A DNA stretch of 64,000 bases, from assembly GCA_018136815.1 (NCBI GenBank), contig CM030931.1:299731-363730 (forward strand). The letters run 5' to 3'. Positions within the stretch are counted from its first letter, which is position 1. Every line of letters starts with the position of its first letter. This document shows positions 1 through 11,587 of the stretch, in pieces. The DNA is from Isochrysis galbana (lineage: Eukaryota > Haptophyta > Isochrysidales > Isochrysidaceae). The notes beneath the pieces were generated by a model, which was not told where the DNA came from, did no database searches, and worked only from the letters and a program-made list of their open reading frames with translations. The translations under genes were made by a program, and so were the position numbers.

Positions 1-470
1 GCTTAAAAGCTCTCTCTATATATATAACATCGTGGAAGTACGAAGTACAGCTACTGCCATACGAAGACGAAGATCAAGACGACGTACCCACGCTGGGGCT
101 CGACCCGCGCAGCTTGGCGAAGTTGGGGCAGCGCATGTCGCCGCGACTGGAGGCGGCGGAGGCATGCAGGCAACGTTTGCGCAAAGGCATTTTTTGGCGC
201 CGGCTCATCGCCCCTTGTGCAGCGTAACAGCAACAGCCTAGCACGAGGCGCACTTGAAGCTACACTTGCCGATTTTCCGGTGGGCGGAGCCGTTACTCTT
301 GCCCACCCCCTCAGAGAAGAGAGTACTTCACAAAGCGCTGCCACGGACAAATTGACATTAGGCCCACTTCAAATGGGAGCCGAGTCAGCGAAAACAAGGC
401 ACTCCATAGCAACCAACGAAGCCGACGCCATATAACCGCGAGCCCGCCCGTCCCCGCAACAACTACGCCC
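1..470. other. Non-coding stretch before first gene
   Basis: I see no gene, RNA or repeat that I can name here. The short open frames on both strands have no recognisable domain and overlap each other. The signal peptidase gene ends at the right edge of this stretch. Confidence 0.4.
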
Positions 471-2159
471 CTACATCACGCCCCCGAAGCGGCTCGCCGG
501 CCAAAGCCGTATACTCGGCGTGCCAATCACGTTGGTCTCATCGAGTGGTCCCCATACACGCGAATCCACCGAGGCGCCGCTGCAGTCGCCCAATACAAAG
601 ATCCGGCCGGGAGGCACCCGCACCGTGCCTGAGGCGAGCAACCCCTTGCGCACAACCTCGTTCGACGCGTCGCACTCGACGGGCGCGCGTCCGGCGCTTG
701 CTGACCCGGCAGCATCTAGAACCACGCGAGCGGCAGGAACCGTCGCCGCATGGGAATCACCTGCCCAGCCGCCGTACATGAAGCCGACGGGGACACCGTT
801 GACGGTGACCCCTCCCGCTTCATCGACCGACACCTCATCACCCGCGGTGGCGGCCACCCGCTTCACAAACATGTCGCGCTCACCCAGGCGCCCGCCAGCC
901 GCCTCGACGCGCTGGCGCAGCTCGGGAGGAGGCGTGAATAGCACGAGCTGGCCTTTGGCAAGGATTCGGCTGCTGACGAGCGGAGAAAAGCCGCGCTTTC
1001 GCGCGAGGACTAAGTCCCCCGCCAAGAGGGTGGGCTCCATGCTTCGGGAGGGGATGAGGTAGAGGGAGCCGAACATGCTCGCAAACCCGCCGAGGAGGAG
1101 CGGGCTCACGCCTAGCAACAGTGCCAGCGCTAGCCCGGCCGCATCCGCGCGGACGAGCTGGCCGAGCCGCGCGGGCGTCGCGCGCCAGATGTCGAACCGG
1201 GAAGCGAGGCGCGGCAATGCGCGCCGGCGAACCGCAACAGGCCAGGGCCGCCGCTGCCAGTCGGCGAGATCTCGCGCACTCACCGTCGGCCGGAGGAGGA
1301 CCTCGGCGTCGGCAGAGCTGCTTGACACGGCTGCTTGAGGGCCCTCCGCAGGCCCACTCTCACTCGTCCGTGCGTCTGCCTCGTAGTCCAACCGGAACGC
1401 CGGCTGCGAGTCCGCACCTCGAATCGCGATGATACGATACTCGACGCCAGGATACACTCCTTCGGGCAGTGGTGGTTCACCCACGGCCGGCGGCAGGGGC
1501 ACGAGCACCTCCCCAAGACGAAGTGGCCGACGCCAGCTCGGGGGCGCAGCGGCCTGCGCGAGCACGGCAGCGAGCGCCGCCCCCCGCCGGCACTCCGCGA
1601 CGCGCCAGACACGAATCGTGAGCTCGACATCGATCTCGTCCACCCCGGCATGAGCGAGCCGCGCGCTGTTTGCCAAGTGCGCGCCCCAGTCTTGTGCTCG
1701 CCCGACCGATTCGGCCGTCTCGGTCCGCGGAGCAAACGTCATGCCGCACCGGAACACTCCGCCCGTCGCGCACTCGCTCATCGTCCAGTCCCAACTCTCA
1801 CTCGCTCGTCCAGAGGGAAGGGCAGGCGCTCCGAGAGAGATGGAGAAGGAGGCGTCGACCTCGAGCGGTGGTGAGGTTTGAGAGGCCGTAGCTGTTGGTC
1901 CCCTCCCTTCGGCTCCCGGACCCAAGAGCTGGAGGAAGGCAGCCACGCTCCCTTCTCTCCGCCGGTCAGTGCCACGAGGGTAAAGTAAGACACTCCAGAG
2001 AGCTCCTCCACACTCAAACGGACGAGAGGAGAGAGAGCGTCCAGCGGGTGCATCGCGCAGCGCAACGCCAACCCTAGAGAAGCGAAGAGAGAATGAGTGC
2101 TCCGAGGGGACCACCATGACGACTGAAGCCGAGGAAACGAAGAGAAGCGAGATCCCCAT
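471..2159 (-). CDS. MATH domain - type I signal peptidase fusion protein (562 aa)
   Basis: The C-terminal third is a serine/lysine signal peptidase of family S26. It has the box-B motif PSRSMEPTLLAGD (residues 370-382, nucleophile Ser373), FVKRVAATAGDEV with the general-base Lys433, and the closing GDCSGASVDSR motif (524-534). A hydrophobic segment at about 338-360 lies just before the catalytic Ser, as expected for a membrane-anchored enzyme that removes signal or thylakoid-transfer peptides. Residues about 22-187 resemble a MATH/TRAF fold: a strand rich in F/W/L (FECGGALWSVLLYPRG, 48-63), an AFLQLLG strand, and DVELTIRVWRV near the end. Residues 1-17 are hydrophobic and could be a signal peptide. 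The frame is open throughout, so no intron is needed. Plant thylakoid processing peptidases (Plsp1) are the nearest functional analogues I know, but they lack a MATH domain. Peptidase assignment is firm, MATH assignment good, compartment unknown. Confidence 0.85.
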   Translation of the reverse strand: MGISLLFVSSASVVMVVPSEHSFSLRFSRVGVALRDAPAGRSLSSRPFECGGALWSVLLYPRGTDRRREGSVAAFLQLLGPGAEGRGPTATASQTSPPLEVDASFSISLGAPALPSGRASESWDWTMSECATGGVFRCGMTFAPRTETAESVGRAQDWGAHLANSARLAHAGVDEIDVELTIRVWRVAECRRGAALAAVLAQAAAPPSWRRPLRLGEVLVPLPPAVGEPPLPEGVYPGVEYRIIAIRGADSQPAFRLDYEADARTSESGPAEGPQAAVSSSSADAEVLLRPTVSARDLADWQRRPWPVAVRRRALPRLASRFDIWRATPARLGQLVRADAAGLALALLLGVSPLLLGGFASMFGSLYLIPSRSMEPTLLAGDLVLARKRGFSPLVSSRILAKGQLVLFTPPPELRQRVEAAGGRLGERDMFVKRVAATAGDEVSVDEAGGVTVNGVPVGFMYGGWAGDSHAATVPAARVVLDAAGSASAGRAPVECDASNEVVRKGLLASGTVRVPPGRIFVLGDCSGASVDSRVWGPLDETNVIGTPSIRLWPASRFGGVM

Positions 2160-2470
2160 CGAAGCCGGTCGAAGGGCCGCCCTCGCGCTTCCCGCCCTCC
2201 TTTCCTTCTCTCTCCTGCTCTATTCTTTTCTCTGGTCCGAGTATAGAGTATAGAGTAGAGACTCTTTCGCATATCGCTTAGTAGAGAATAGAGAATAGTG
2301 TGTGAAACGTCTTCGATGTCGGTCAGGTTCCCGATGAGCGATGAGGTTTTCGGCGACTTATTGGACGAAAAGTTGGCATCTTTGAAGTAGCCAGGTTGGC
2401 AGGTTACAGGTTGGTCGACAATCGACAAGAGGGGATTTCGACCCGCCGCAGCAGTTGCAGTTGCCCCGTA

Positions 2471-2944
2471 CAGTAAGGGTGCACCATTAAGAAAACAGGG
2501 ATTTTTGCCTTCTACATTTTCTACCTAAACCGACTCCCACACCTTGATAGTTTCTTAGAAGCCGCGGGGTCTTTACTTTTACTATTACTATTTACTATGT
2601 TTTGTGTATACATATTCAAGCAGCCGAGAGCAGAAGGAAGGCGCAAAAGTATAAGTGCGAAGTACCCCCGCGGCCCACGGCCCACGGCCAACGAATGGCC
2701 ACTATTGACCACAACAATCGGCTGACGGCCCGCTACACGGCGACAACGACAACTTGCTTGGCCCGCCGGCCGCCGGCGAGGCCCGCAGCGCATAGAAGAT
2801 AGAAATGGTTTTCTTGCGCTCTTGCGCTGAGTTTCTTATCCTCAGGTGGAGGCCTCTCAGTTCAGCTCCATTTCTTATCGCTAGATTGCCAATTTGCTTC
2901 TAGGTTTTCTTAATGGGGGGTTTCTTAATGGTGCACCCTTACTG
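2471..2944. mobile_element. Tc1/mariner-type MITE with TA target duplication
   Basis: A 474-bp element has about 24-bp terminal inverted repeats beginning CAGTAAGGGTGCACCATTAA. It is flanked on both sides by the dinucleotide TA (2469-2470 and 2945-2946), the usual Tc1/mariner target duplication. Inside the right end, variants of TTTCTTA(A/T) recur. There is no coding capacity, so it is non-autonomous. Confidence 0.8.
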
Positions 2945-2984
2945 TAAGCCAGGCGAGGAAGGCAGGCGACAAGGGAGCCTACAT

Positions 2985-3165
2985 GGTAAACACGGGTTTA
3001 CCGTGTTTGTACAGAGGCCAAAAACAGCCCGCTTGCACCTTGCACAGTGTTTCAAATGCCCTCCCTAGCAGCATGCCGTGTTTGTGAGTTGTGAGGTTCC
3101 TCCCCGTGTTTCTAGAAAAGCCAAAAATAGGCCATATTTGCTGTGTTTGGAGGCCCGCAGCCACA
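2985..3165. repeat. GTGTTT-motif repeat block, copy 1
   Basis: CCGTGTTT / AAACACGG-like motifs recur many times in about 180 bp. The same vocabulary returns at 16945-17065 and, inverted, at 31150-31255, so this is a dispersed repeat, perhaps a subterminal region of a DNA transposon. I found no matching terminal repeats or target duplication. Confidence 0.45.
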
Positions 3166-3289
3166 GCCACACCCCTTAGCTCCTCTCTCTCTCTCTGATG
3201 GCTGATGGCGGATGAGCTGCTCCTCACTCACACTCTCACTCTCACACTCACACTCCCGCCATTAGGTCTAGCGGTCTAGCCCCCCCGCC

Positions 3290-3490
3290 GACGCGCCTAG
3301 GAGACCAAACAGGATCTCATGGCGTGGCGGGGACTTAAGGCGCGCGCAGCTGCGCCGCCGTCCAAATACGGAGGGTCATATTGAGGCAGTTTCAAATACG
3401 GTGAATACGAATGCGGTCTGTGTCTGTCCTTCGTCCGAATACGGTTAATTTTAGATAAATACAAATACGTATCTCGCACCTAGGAGAACC
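3290..3490. repeat. AATACGG-rich block between two CCTAGGAGA motifs
   Basis: Between 3295 and 3485 the motif AATACG(G) recurs at least five times. The block is bracketed by two direct copies of a CCTAGGAGA-containing sequence. It looks like transposon subterminal sequence but has no defined ends. Confidence 0.3.
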
Positions 3491-3544
3491 ATTCTACTGT
3501 ACAGCGTGCTGCTCCCATACCGCAAGGGGGGCCCTTCCCCCCCC

Positions 3545-3955
3545 CCCTCCCCCCCCCCCCCGCCCGTCGCCGAGCGAAAGGAGAGAGAGAAGAGATTCGG
3601 CCGAGATCGCGGGCTGTTTGGGGGGGAAGAGAGGGGGAGAGGGCACCCAACAGAGAGAGAGAAGAGAGAGAGAGAGAGAGAAGAGAGGGGGAGAGAGAAG
3701 AGAGGGGGAGAGAGAGAAGAGAGGGGGAGAGAGAGAAGAGAGGGGGAGAGAGAGAAGAGAGGGGGAGAGAGAGAAGAGAGGGGGAGAGAGAGAAGAGAGG
3801 GGGAGAGAGAGAAGAGAGGGGAGAGAGAGAAGAGAGGGGAGAGAGAGAAGAGAGTGGGAGAGAGAAGAGAGAAGAGAGAGAAGAGAGGGGGAGAGAGGGG
3901 GGGGGGGAAGGGAGAGAGAGAGAGAGAAGAGTGAGAGAGTGAGAGAGTTCTCACT
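3545..3955. repeat. Purine-rich tandem repeat (GAGAGAGAAGAGAGGGG units)
   Basis: A nearly uninterrupted GA tract contains at least eight imperfect units of about 19 bp around AGAGAGAAGAGAGGGGGAG, preceded by a poly-C run. It lies upstream of the ketoacyl synthase gene. The long glutamate/arginine-only frames across it are artefacts of the repeat. Confidence 0.9.
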
Positions 3956-4042
3956 CGCGGTACCTTTACAAAAAACATCGAGGGGCGCGCGATTCCTTCC
4001 ACCGAGAGCAGCGCGTACACACTCGTCGTCCCCGCCCCCCTC

Positions 4043-4080
4043 GCTCTCTCTCTCTCTCCCTCTCCCTCTCTCTCTCTCTC
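4043..4080 (+). promoter_or_regulatory. CT-rich tract directly before the KASII start codon
   Basis: About 38 bp of almost pure CT dinucleotides end exactly at the ATG. CT tracts in the same orientation relative to the coding strand precede several other genes in the window, which suggests a pyrimidine-type core promoter or initiator. Function is inferred from recurrence only. Confidence 0.4.
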
Positions 4081-7006
4081 ATGCTGGCTTGCACCTCGAG
4101 CCTGTGCGTCATGGGCCTGCTCTCCGGCGGCCGCAGCATCTCGCCACGCATGGCGTACGGCCCAGGCGGCGCGCCAGAGGGCGAGAGAATCGTGGTGACA
4201 GGCGTGGGAGTCGTGAGCGCTCTCGGCTCTGGTGCCGACTTCTGGGAGAGGCTGCTGGGCGGCGAGAGCGGCATACGGCCTATTGTAGGGTTCGATGCTT
4301 CCAAATTCCCCACCACCATCGGCGCCGAGTGCGTCGATTTCGACTTTAAGCCGTGGTTTGAGAACGTGAAGAATGCAAAGGCGACGGACCGGTGAGAGAG
4401 AGATAGAGAGAGAGAGAAGGGGAGGTAGGGGGGGAGGGAGGGGGGGGGAAGGGGGGAAGAAGAGGCCGGGGCTACGGAAGGGTAGTGAATGCGGCCGAAG
4501 TGGAAGGGGGGGGGGGGGCAGTTCAGGGCTGGAGGATGAGGCGGCGAATGGGTGGAATCATTTACAGGCGAGGCGGTGCAACGCGGGGGTCAGACGGGTG
4601 AGGGAGAGGATAGAGAGTAATAGGGGTGGGGGAGCGAGCGATGAGAGGGATAAATAATAGATAGTTGGGGGGTGTCGGGGCAGGGACGGCGGGCCCATGA
4701 GAGTGTTGAAGGAGCGAGATCGAGAGAAGAGACGAGCGGTTGCAAGCGGGCTGGCGAGAAAAGGGAGCAGATGGAGAGGAAAAGAGGAGAAACGCAAGAA
4801 GGGGTCGAGACGCGATGGGAGGCTCGAGCGTAGAGAACGAGCGTGGATAGAGGGCGAGGAGCAGCCACCTGGGAGTAGGGACGGGCCGTAAGTTAGGGGG
4901 CAGGCGAAAGCATAGCTTATAGGTGTCGCGCAACCGTGAACGGTCAGGGGTGGAGCGCGCCTCACTCGACGACCGTTGCCAGCTCGACCGGTAGCCCCAC
5001 TCACCTACGTGCTCCAGGTACTCGCACCTGGCGATGGCAGCAACGCGCATGGCCATTGAGGATGCTAAGCTACCCGACTCAGCACTTCAAACCGACCGCG
5101 CCTCGATCATCCTCGGCACTGCCTTTGGCGGCATGGACACTTTCGAAAAGCAGGCGAGACATCAACTTGTGCACGCGCGCCGCGCGCCACGGTGATGACT
5201 GTGTCTGCCAGCCAGCAGCCGGAGGCTCGCCGGCGGAAGGTGGCGCTTGTCGCCGACGGCGCACTGCCTCTTCGCACCGATGGAGCGACCGTCCCGTCGC
5301 TCCTCTTTCCTCGCTCGGCCTCAATCCCAATCCACTCTCGCACTCGGCAGGTGCTCAACCTGGACAAAGGCAAGAAGGTGTCCCCCTTTTCAGTACCCGC
5401 ACTGCTTCCCAACACCGGCTCGGGGATCATGGCAATCGAGCTTGGTTGTACAGGCCCCAACTATGGCGTCGTATCAGCGTGCGCCGCAGGCTCGCATGCG
5501 ATTGGCACGGCGCTTCGTCAGGTGCACTAAAGCTCCGTGGAGCCGCTCGTCAGCGGCCCCCCCCATGCCACTCAGCCGTTCGCAGCTGCTAGGCCGCACT
5601 GGAGCCGGGGCGCGAACAGCAGAACGTCGCCTGCCGCAGTGCCTGCCGCAGTGCGGGTGACTCGCCGATCTGCTTCAGCCGTCTCCGTCCTCTTTTCCGC
5701 CCTTGCAAGCAGATGCAGTATGGCGAAATGGATGTTTGCCTTGTTGGCGGCTCCGAGGCGGCCATGACGCCCTTCTCATACGCAGGGTTCAGCGCAATGA
5801 AGGTAACACGAGTCCAGGCCCCGGCGTCGCCTAGCGTTCCGCGCGATGCGGGCATCGCGCCGATCCCGTCTCTCATGCACTGGCATCAATAGGCCATGTG
5901 CTCTTCGTACAACGACGACCCCCAATCGGCGTCGCGTCCATTTGACGCGACGCGCGCCGGATTCATCATGGGCGAGGGAGCAGGCATGCTCGTGCTTGAG
6001 ACGGAGGCGCACGCCAAGGTGCGCGGCCAGCTGCCGCCCCTGCGTGCGCTTGCCCGTAGCGCTACGTGCATCGATGGGGCGGGGGAATGAATACAAGGCG
6101 CGGACTCCCCGCCTCCTCATGGGTAACGTTTGGCGGCGCCGTGTTGGCGCTACAACGCCTCGTGGGGTAACTGCCGGCAAGCGCGGTCTGTTCAGCGTCT
6201 CTACCCCCCCCCCCCCCCCCCCCCCCCCATTCCCCGATAGGCGCGCGGCGCCCCCATCCTGTGCGAGCTCGCTGGCTACGCGGCCACTTGTGACGCACAC
6301 CACATTACGACCCCGCACCCCGAGGGCCAAGGACTGGCTAGCTGCCTCAAGAAAGCGATGCTCGACGCCGGGGTGTCGATTGAAGACGTCGACTACATCA
6401 ACGCTCATGGTGCGCGCCAGCAGCCACGTCGCAGCATGCCACATACAGAGCAGTCTGGCGCTCGCTCGCGCCCGGCGCTCGTTCGCCATGCAGGCTGTGA
6501 GGCGCGCCGAGTATCGAACATGTAGTGGATTGGAAAGAGGCAGTGTTGCGCAACGCAGCATTCCCAGCCTCGCCACGCCTCGCCAGCGCTTCGCCGACAC
6601 TCAAGCCCCAAAGTCAGCCTCCACCCCACCTGAAACTCATCTCCGACGCCCTCTTCTTCTTCTCGTACCCGCAGGCACCTCGACGGCGTACAACGACAAG
6701 TTTGAGACAATGGCTATCAAGAAAGTCTTTGGGGATCACGCCTCAAAATTGCTGGTATCGTCGACAAAATCGATGACGGGCCACACGCTCGGTGCTGCCG
6801 GCGGCATCGAGGCGGCGATCTGCGCCAAGTTCATGGCGACCGGTGACGTCCCACCAACGATCAACTACAAGAACCCGGACCCCGAGTGCGACCTTGACTA
6901 CGTGCCCAACGTTGCTAAGAAGGTGCTCAAGCCTCGCGCGGCGATCTCGGACAACCTCGGCTTTGGTGGCCACAACGCCGCCCTCGTTTTCAAGGCGTAT
7001 GAGTGA
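4081..7006 (+). CDS. Plastid 3-oxoacyl-[ACP] synthase II (KASII, FabF type), 7 exons
   Basis: This enzyme condenses malonyl-ACP with a growing acyl-ACP during plastid fatty-acid elongation. Exons: 4081-4391, 5018-5153, 5351-5521, 5713-5802, 5893-6018, 6241-6409 and 6675-7006, all in phase, giving 444 residues. The elongating thiolase-fold triad is complete: Cys193 in [10 protein letters not shown], His334 in INAHGTST, and His371 in [11 protein letters not shown] (with Lys366). Spacing is close to bacterial FabF. GFGGHN near the C-terminus is also family-typical. About 35 residues precede the first core motif ([13 protein letters not shown]) and probably hold the plastid-targeting signal. Intron 2 (5154-5350) uses a GC donor (CAG|GCGAGA); the others are GT-AG. 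Intron 5 carries a long C run. The ATG at 4081 follows a CT tract and is the first in frame. Confidence 0.93.
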
Positions 7007-8181
7007 GCGAGCGAAGTAGGGACGTTCGAGCGAGCGCTGGATGTTGCGTGTCGCCATCCTCCGGGGCCGATACACGCAAGGTTGCCGTGGACCATGAAAA
7101 GTCGTGAAGCCGGGGTACGACTATGCCCAAGATGGAGGATTGACTCGTTCGATGCGACGGGCCTCCGAAAGAACGGGCGGCGTGGCTCTTTTATTTCCCC
7201 GGTGTTTCATCCGCCTGTCGCGCCGCGCGTGGCTCCCGCGCTTCCTGCTGCCGCGTAAATCCGCGTCTCAGGTTACAACCCATGGCCAAGCACAGACAGG
7301 GGTGATGAGCCGGGCAAGCTCGACGCCTGAGGGAGCTTAGCACGGGGCTAAGTTGCACGCGGCTTATTACTTGGCGTTCGCCCGGCCGGACGTGCTTAAA
7401 GATAATGGAGACGGCGCTGCGCAATGCGCAATGCTCTATTCTTTTCTTCTCGTTCGCCACACTCCTCCCCAACTTCCAAGCTATAGCAGGGTATTCGTTA
7501 GTTGTATTGTTGTGTATCTATTACATCGCATCATCGTGATGCAATGAGCATCGTCACATCTATTCGGCAAGACCCGCCAAAAACAAGTTGCATCTGTTAT
7601 TTCAAAAATTATCCTACACCAATAACTATCCAGTAAAACTTGTGCGGCTCGGGATCAAGATCAAGCAGTTAAATTGCAATTAGCTCCTTGCCCCCATTGA
7701 CCATTGAGAAAAAAGCCTTCTTGAAAAAGCCGGCTAACGCTGCTATACGCTATACTACTACCCTCTACCCTACGTCGGGACATCCTGACTTCGCCCTTGC
7801 CCCACAGTCACCCCAACCCACACCCACCCAGCTAAGTGTATACGTGGTTCACATGGGGGAGGCGCCTCGTGCTCGTGCCCTATCCCCCCGTCGCACCACC
7901 CGGGCACAACCTACGGTCCCAACCTGTTTTCGAGGAGCAGCGGCACGGTCTCATCGTGCGCAAGCGAGCCGCCCGTGTAGCGGCAGCAGCGCGGCGCGCG
8001 CAGCAAATGGTGCGGCCGCGCGAGCGCTCGGCGTCGGCCGTGGCGCCCGCGCCGAAGAGCAACTCCCCATTTATTTGGCCGTGCAGCTCCTCGCTCGCGC
8101 GCGCCGCGCGGCATGTAATAACAATCAGTGGCTGCGTGGGTGCACAGTACACAGTACCGGCGGTGTGGTGTTAACCCGCTG
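7007..8181. other. Intergenic region with one dispersed GC-rich repeat
   Basis: No gene is recognisable. At 7845-7885 there is one copy of a dispersed motif (GTTCACATGGGGGAGGCGCC followed by CTCGTG), also found near 19262, 30722, 44775 and 48658. The part just left of 8190 is the flank of a hAT element. Confidence 0.4.
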
Positions 8182-8613
8182 ATTGATGGCAAGGCTAGGG
8201 ACTAGGAGAAGCAGTTAACTAGTTAACTCAGTTAGCGGTTGTTAGCTACCTCCTAAATAGCACTAGTAGTTAACTAACTGCCCCCAACTCGCAAGTAACT
8301 ACTATTAACTCGCAGGTAACTAGTGCTGAGCAAGTCTCCTTCACAGTTAACTACTACACCAACGGCGTCGGAGCTTCGCGCTACGCGCGGCCCACCATAA
8401 CTAACCATAGATAAGGTAGTGGGATGCAAACGCATGAATGACAACAATTGTGTATTGCTACAGCTCATAACCATCCACAAACTTATATACACAACAAGTC
8501 ACAAGTCTAGCTAGACGTCTAGACGTCGAGACTTACATTCTTCCAATATTCTTAGTAGTATTATTCAACATTCAATCCGTGTTGTACGCTGCCATAAGCG
8601 AGTGCTCGAGCGT

Positions 8614-9449
<836 letters not shown>

Positions 9450-10704
9450 TCGAGCGTCGAATCCTTCACAGCCTTACGGAGGTCACCATGCATTGCTCCG
9501 GCCGCTGAAAACACACGTTCGACGCCGGCAGATTAGGCAGGCGCAGCCAAGTACTGCTTAGCCATCTTGCACAAGCACAAGGCAGGCCACTTATGCTCTC
9601 GCGCCTGCCACCATGCAAGCATGTTCAAGTCCACATCCGGGTCCTCTGGCTCAGCCAGATACTCATCTAGCTCATCTATATTGAGCACTACCGGGAGCGT
9701 AGTAGCACATGGCGCCGGGCGAGACTTGGCGAGAAGGCCTTTGAGGGTGACCTTGCGCTTCTTCTTGTAGGCCTCTGGCGATCCCTCCGACTCCTGCAAC
9801 TGGGGGGTGACGAGGGGAGGAGTCAGGCCACTCGCATTCGCATTCCCTCACACCCAGCTCGAACGTTTTGAGAAACTCGATTGTTGTATTGCCTCCTTCC
9901 GAATCTCCGCCGCGATCTCATTCACCTTGGCCGCCAGTTTAGGATCTGCATCGTCACCTCCTTCCAACACTTGCTTGGCAGCAAGACGACGAGCTTCCGC
10001 AGCCTTCTGTGCCGCTGCCAAGACAGTTGCAGCCCTCGCGTCTTTTTTGTCTTTGCGAGCTTGAGCTGCAAGTGCTTCTGCTTCAGCAATCCGCGCCTTG
10101 TCCTTCTCCTTGAACTCGGCAATCATGTCTTCACATCCAGCTAGATGTTCTATGGGCTCCCACGTGCTGTCCCTCGTGCTGAAGCCCACCCATTTGACTT
10201 GGAATTGGGTGATGCCCTTTGCGAGACGTTGTCCGACAATTTCCTCAGGCTCGTAGACTCCCTTTCCAGCAGCTCCGTCGAATGCGCTCGTGGGAGTCCG
10301 CCTCGTCGTCGTGCCCTGCGGCTGCAATGTTGGCAAGCTGCTCGAAGGTCTCGACATCCTCCTCGGCGCCATCGTCGGAGGTCGTCGTTGGATGGAGGTT
10401 GGAGGGAGGAGGGGTTTGGGGGGAGACGGGAGGGGGAGGGGGGAGTGCACGGCGGGGGGGGGCGGGGGCGGGGGGGCGGCGGGGGGCTTGCTTGTACTGT
10501 ACACATCATCTCTATTATAATATCTATATCTACTAGGTAACTACTAGTTAACCACCAACGTAGGGAGTCATAAACCAGGTAACTAGTAGGTAACTACTGC
10601 CATATATATACTTACAACCAGTTAACTAACTACCACTCAAATGGCTACTAACTGGTACTCCCCAACCTTGATAGTTAACTGCAGTCCCTAGCCTTGATTG
10701 ATGG

Positions 10705-11587
10705 TACCAACACTTGCAGATTGAGGTGTTAACGCATGTGCCACATCTACACCTACCTAGACCTAGCCAATCAATGGAGGTGTTAACTAACGCAAGCACT
10801 AGGTGCCAACACCGGGTAAACGCGAACACGTGAACGCCATACGCCTTGCTCTCCCCTCCTCCGCTCGTCTCCTTGAACGCTGAGGGTGAGAGGGCCGAGG
10901 CTGCGCGCCGAGCCGTGCTTTTACAGACTAATATTAAAGTAATACTTATAGTAAACTAAGCTGAATCTGAATAGAAAAAGAAAAGTCACATGGCCCTCTT
11001 TCGACGGAACGCGACCTTGGGGGTGGGGTTTGGGTCGGACTTTGATGGGCTGATAGTTGAAAGTTGAAAGCGGTAGGTCGGTCACACATCAACACCCTCT
11101 TTTTCGAGAATTCTCGCTTCTCGCCCGCGGCCCGCGGTCGGTCACTGTACTATTTTCGTCCCAACTTCTGTTATTCATCCCTCGCGCAAAGTCCTTTTCC
11201 TTTGCGCCTTTTTGCGGCCAGATTTCCCCCGCCCCCTCAGCCCTCAGGTCCACCCCGCCCGGCGCGAGCGTGCGGCTCGCAACCCGCGCCCACTGGGGGT
11301 CTGGGTGGATGCTCAGCTCATACCAAAAGGTAGAGCGTGAGGATGATTAACAGCCCCCCCCGGAAAATAGCGTTAAGACTTCCAAAGGTTAGGATCGCAC
11401 ATTAGGCTAAGCATCGGGGGGCACTGACTAGGAGAACCGTGGCTGAAAGTACTGGTACTCTCAAGCCCTTTGCTCATAGCAAAGCGTGCAGCGCACACGA
11501 AAGGCCTTGCGAAGCACACGCGTCGATGAGTACTAGTATCCTCGTGGGCGACTCGGCTTACGGGGAGCAACCAAGCACGGAGCAGGG
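10705..11587. other. Intergenic region, nothing recognised
   Basis: Mixed sequence with a few GTTAACT-like words next to the hAT end. I see no gene, RNA or further repeat ends. The receptor gene ends (3' side) at 11588. Confidence 0.35.

Noticed and set aside
3506-4349. Arg/Glu-rich open frames over the GA tract
   Set aside because: Created by the GA repeat in every frame; no non-repetitive protein signal.
5846-7006. A single 386-residue frame covering the end of KASII
   Set aside because: Only its last third is KASII exon 7; the rest crosses introns and shows no KAS sequence in that frame.
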